DNA from: Annona cherimola
Taxonomy: Eukaryota > Streptophyta > Magnoliopsida > Magnoliales > Annonaceae
Length of the DNA stretch: 64,000 nucleotides
Reading direction: 5' to 3'
NCBI GenBank assembly: GCA_030490835.1
Contig: CM059972.1
Location: forward strand, 92,427,137 to 92,491,136
In this document: positions 61,596 to 64,000 of the stretch, in pieces
Position numbering within the stretch: the first letter of the stretch is position 1
Layout: the number at the start of each line of letters is the position of its first letter
Notes under the pieces: generated by a model
Seen by the model: the letters and a program-made list of their open reading frames with translations, nothing else
What the model was told of the DNA's origin: nothing
Database searches by the model: none
Translations under genes and position numbers: made by a program

Positions 61596-64000
61596 TGTGG
61601 CACCCCGAACCGAGGCATCCACATAGTCCTTACTCTGGAATCTTGTTGATTGGTAAATGTGACTCAGGATTGTTGCCCTGATCACGCGGCGGGTTCTTAA
61701 TTGGATCTCGTCTAAATTTTTTTTTTCTTTCATCACATAACATATACTCATCATCATTCATAATTGACTCATCCATATCATCATAAATCATCAATTTCTT
61801 ATATTATTCATAACTTCATAATTTCATACAACTTTTGTCCTTTCTTATCATATCCCATTAGGGCATCTATTCATACAAAAACCTACTAACCTTTGTAGAT
61901 TCCTCTTTTCCTTTAGCAACATATGTCCTTCATCTCTTGGCTTTCTCTACACCTGTCTGAGGTTGGGAAAACAAAACATGAGTCAAAACTCAATAAGCAA
62001 GCATTTTTCTTTCATTTAAATGTATTCTTCTCCATTCGATAGAAGACACTTACCAAGTGATCAACTACCAACGAAATAGAAACTTTTTCATAAAATCATT
62101 TCATAAATATTGGATGTGCAACTATTTCCTTTCCGTTCTTAACATAAGTCTTCGTGTGTAGGTACGCTAGCCTGAGAAACATCTCACATAGCATGATCCA
62201 TTATGCCGGCTTCTCCGACTTGGCCTCGTCAAGGAGACCTCGCGTCCTTTACCCTGATTAGCCTACCTGATCTCCTACATACATGACTTTTGATTTTTCC
62301 GGCATTATATACCTCTTACACTAGGTAACTTGTCATTCTCATGTAGAGAATTATTTGCACCATCCCTTTAAAACATCATTTCAAATCAATGCTTTGCTTT
62401 TCAATTCATGTATGAAAATGCAATGCATTCATTCACACATAACACTCTTTTGCCTCCACCTCTTGGGAGGACGCCGCCGGCACACAGCCCATACGACTCG
62501 GCAATAGTGAAGGGGAACCCTCTTATCCGCTTTCTACCTCCACCAAAGTTTCTTCATTATGCATCATACATGTGCACATGTTCATGAACATCACATGATA
62601 TCAATATGCCGACATGACTTTTCATAAAAACTCATAAACATTCATAATTTCAAAATATTATAGGAATGACCACCCTTAAATACATTTCATAAATACTTAA
62701 GAATAAAATATATTTTCAAAAGGGTTTGCTTGTTTACCTTATCAGTCTGTATCCTCAACCTTCTCATTTCATCTTCCTATACAAGAAAATTAGATATTTT
62801 ATCCATCTATTTCATGTCTTAGATTGCTTTCCATGCATGCTTTATGATCACATATTACCTCATTTTTATAGAGGTTATCCCTTTATAAATACTTAGTCAT
62901 TACCTCCTTATATGGATTTTTATCCATAAATCATTAAAAATTAAATCCATACATCCTTATAAAAATAAATCTTAATTTTTTCCAAAATCACGCTGTTCAC
63001 TATTCATAGTTACCGTTTATGATTACTGTTTACATTTTTGTAGCAGGTTACTGTTCATCCGAGGTTACTGTTCACAGTGTGTTGGTTACTGTTCATGAGT
63101 TTCAAAAATTGACATTTTTTCTAAAATCAAAAAATACCATGACATAGCTCTCAGTTAGTATATCATGAGAAAATTCATGAATTTTGAATTTATTATCATT
63201 AACTTAGCTAATTAAATCATTTTCTCCGTATACTAAAATTCAACATAATTTCATTTAAGCATAATTCTTAAATCCAAAAATTATGAAATTAATATACCAT
63301 TATTTCAACATCATAATTATCATAAACATTCATCCCAAATCATCATTTAGCAATATTGGAATATTACCTCATTTTTATAGAGGTTATCCCTTTATAAATA
63401 CTTGTCATTACCTCCTTATATGAATTTTTATTCTTAAATCCTTAAAAATTAAATCCATACATCCTTATAAAAATAAATCTTAATTTTTTCCAAAATCACG
63501 CTGTTCACTATTTATAGTTACTGTTCATGATTACTGTTCACATTTACTGTAGCAGGTTACTGTTCATCCGAGGTTACTGTTCACAACGTGTTGGTTACTG
63601 TTCATGAGTTTCAAAAATTGATATTTTTTCTAAAATCAAAAAATACCATGACATACCTCTCAGTTAGTATATCATGGCAAAATTCATGAATTTTGAATTT
63701 ATCATCATTAACTTGGTTAATTAAATTATTTTCTCCGTATACTAAAATTCAACATAATTTCATTTAAGCATAATTCTTAAATCCAAAAATCATGAAATTA
63801 ATATATCATTATTTCAACATCATAATTATCATAAACATTCATCTCAAATCATCATTTAGCAATATTGGAACATTATTTGCACATTTTATACATGATTTTT
63901 TCGAATGTTTTATCTCCGCTCCAAATTTTTGATGTTTAGGTATAATTCCAATTTGGAATGGTAACTACACTTATTTTCTCATGCTTGGGCATTATCCCCT
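61596..64000 (-). mobile_element. Giant LTR, inverted and truncated by the window edge
   Basis: Starts (plus strand) TGTGGCACCCCGAACCGAGG, the reverse complement of an LTR 3' end. The next 100 bp match the 3' ends of the LTRs at 59320-60928 almost throughout. Further in, GACACTTACCAAGTGATC (62046) and the ACGCCGCCGGCACACAGCCC region correspond, inverted, to 12490-12670 in the giant LTR at 8331-13563. No terminal start is reached, so it is longer than 2.4 kb. Open frames within it are not supported as genes. Confidence 0.68.
62852..63870. repeat. 509-bp tandem duplication inside the right-hand LTR
   Basis: ATATTACCTCATTTTTATAG starts at 62852 and again at 63361. The two copies agree almost base for base through GGTTACTGTTCATCCGAGG to CATCATTTAGCAATATTGGA. 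Each copy contains several TACTGTTCA phrases. Confidence 0.88.

Noticed and set aside
60843..61757. 304-codon minus-strand frame as a single gene
   Set aside because: Both ends are LTR sequence from two separate insertions; only the middle could be older coding sequence, and it lacks a start and stop.

Overview
The window is nuclear DNA of a flowering plant. It is AT-rich, its genes have many introns, and plant-type transposons fill the spaces between genes. Nothing bacterial, viral or organellar was seen. I cannot fix the species.

Four host genes can be read exon by exon. (1) At 1-2272 (minus) lies the 5' part of an SRPK-type SR-protein kinase, cut by the left window edge. (2) At 17079-27229 (plus) lies a complete 16-exon gene for SWC4/DMAP1, a SANT-domain subunit of the SWR1 and NuA4 chromatin complexes (435 aa). 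Its first two introns are GC-AG introns. (3) At 30738-35181 (minus) lies a complete 6-exon gene for a CCDC115/VMA22-like V-ATPase assembly factor (233 aa). (4) At 38113-41982 (minus) lies a complete 6-exon gene for a conserved plant protein of unknown function (196 aa). Genes 2 and 3 converge, with a 1.3-kb solo LTR between them. All splice phases agree in the four models. The genes are ordinary housekeeping neighbours and show no sign of acting together.

The rest is mobile DNA, often nested. From 2.6 to 15.5 kb there are Tourist-like MITEs, fold-back elements with 9-bp duplications, and a dead LINE split by a 5.2-kb LTR-like insertion that carries about 172-bp tandem repeats. From 43.9 to 52.4 kb there is an unclassified family with AACCGGTT-rich ends, including three tandem 1.4-kb units. 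From 53.8 to 58.0 kb there is a FAR1-related (MULE-derived transposase) pseudogene with two in-frame stops. It is broken by an 1801-bp non-autonomous hAT element that carries a fragment of an HD-Zip class I gene. From 58.4 to 59.1 kb there are minisatellites. From 59.3 to 60.9 kb there is a 1.6-kb LTR retrotransposon with two LTRs, a tRNA-Met primer-binding site and 5-bp target duplications. The right edge holds an inverted, truncated relative of the 5.2-kb LTR.

I found no undescribed enzymatic or defence system. The most unusual objects are the HD-Zip-bearing hAT inside the FAR1-like gene, the repeat-rich giant LTR, small tandem duplications that copy splice junctions in genes 2 and 3, and a 778-bp palindrome starting 70 bp upstream of the VMA22-like start codon.
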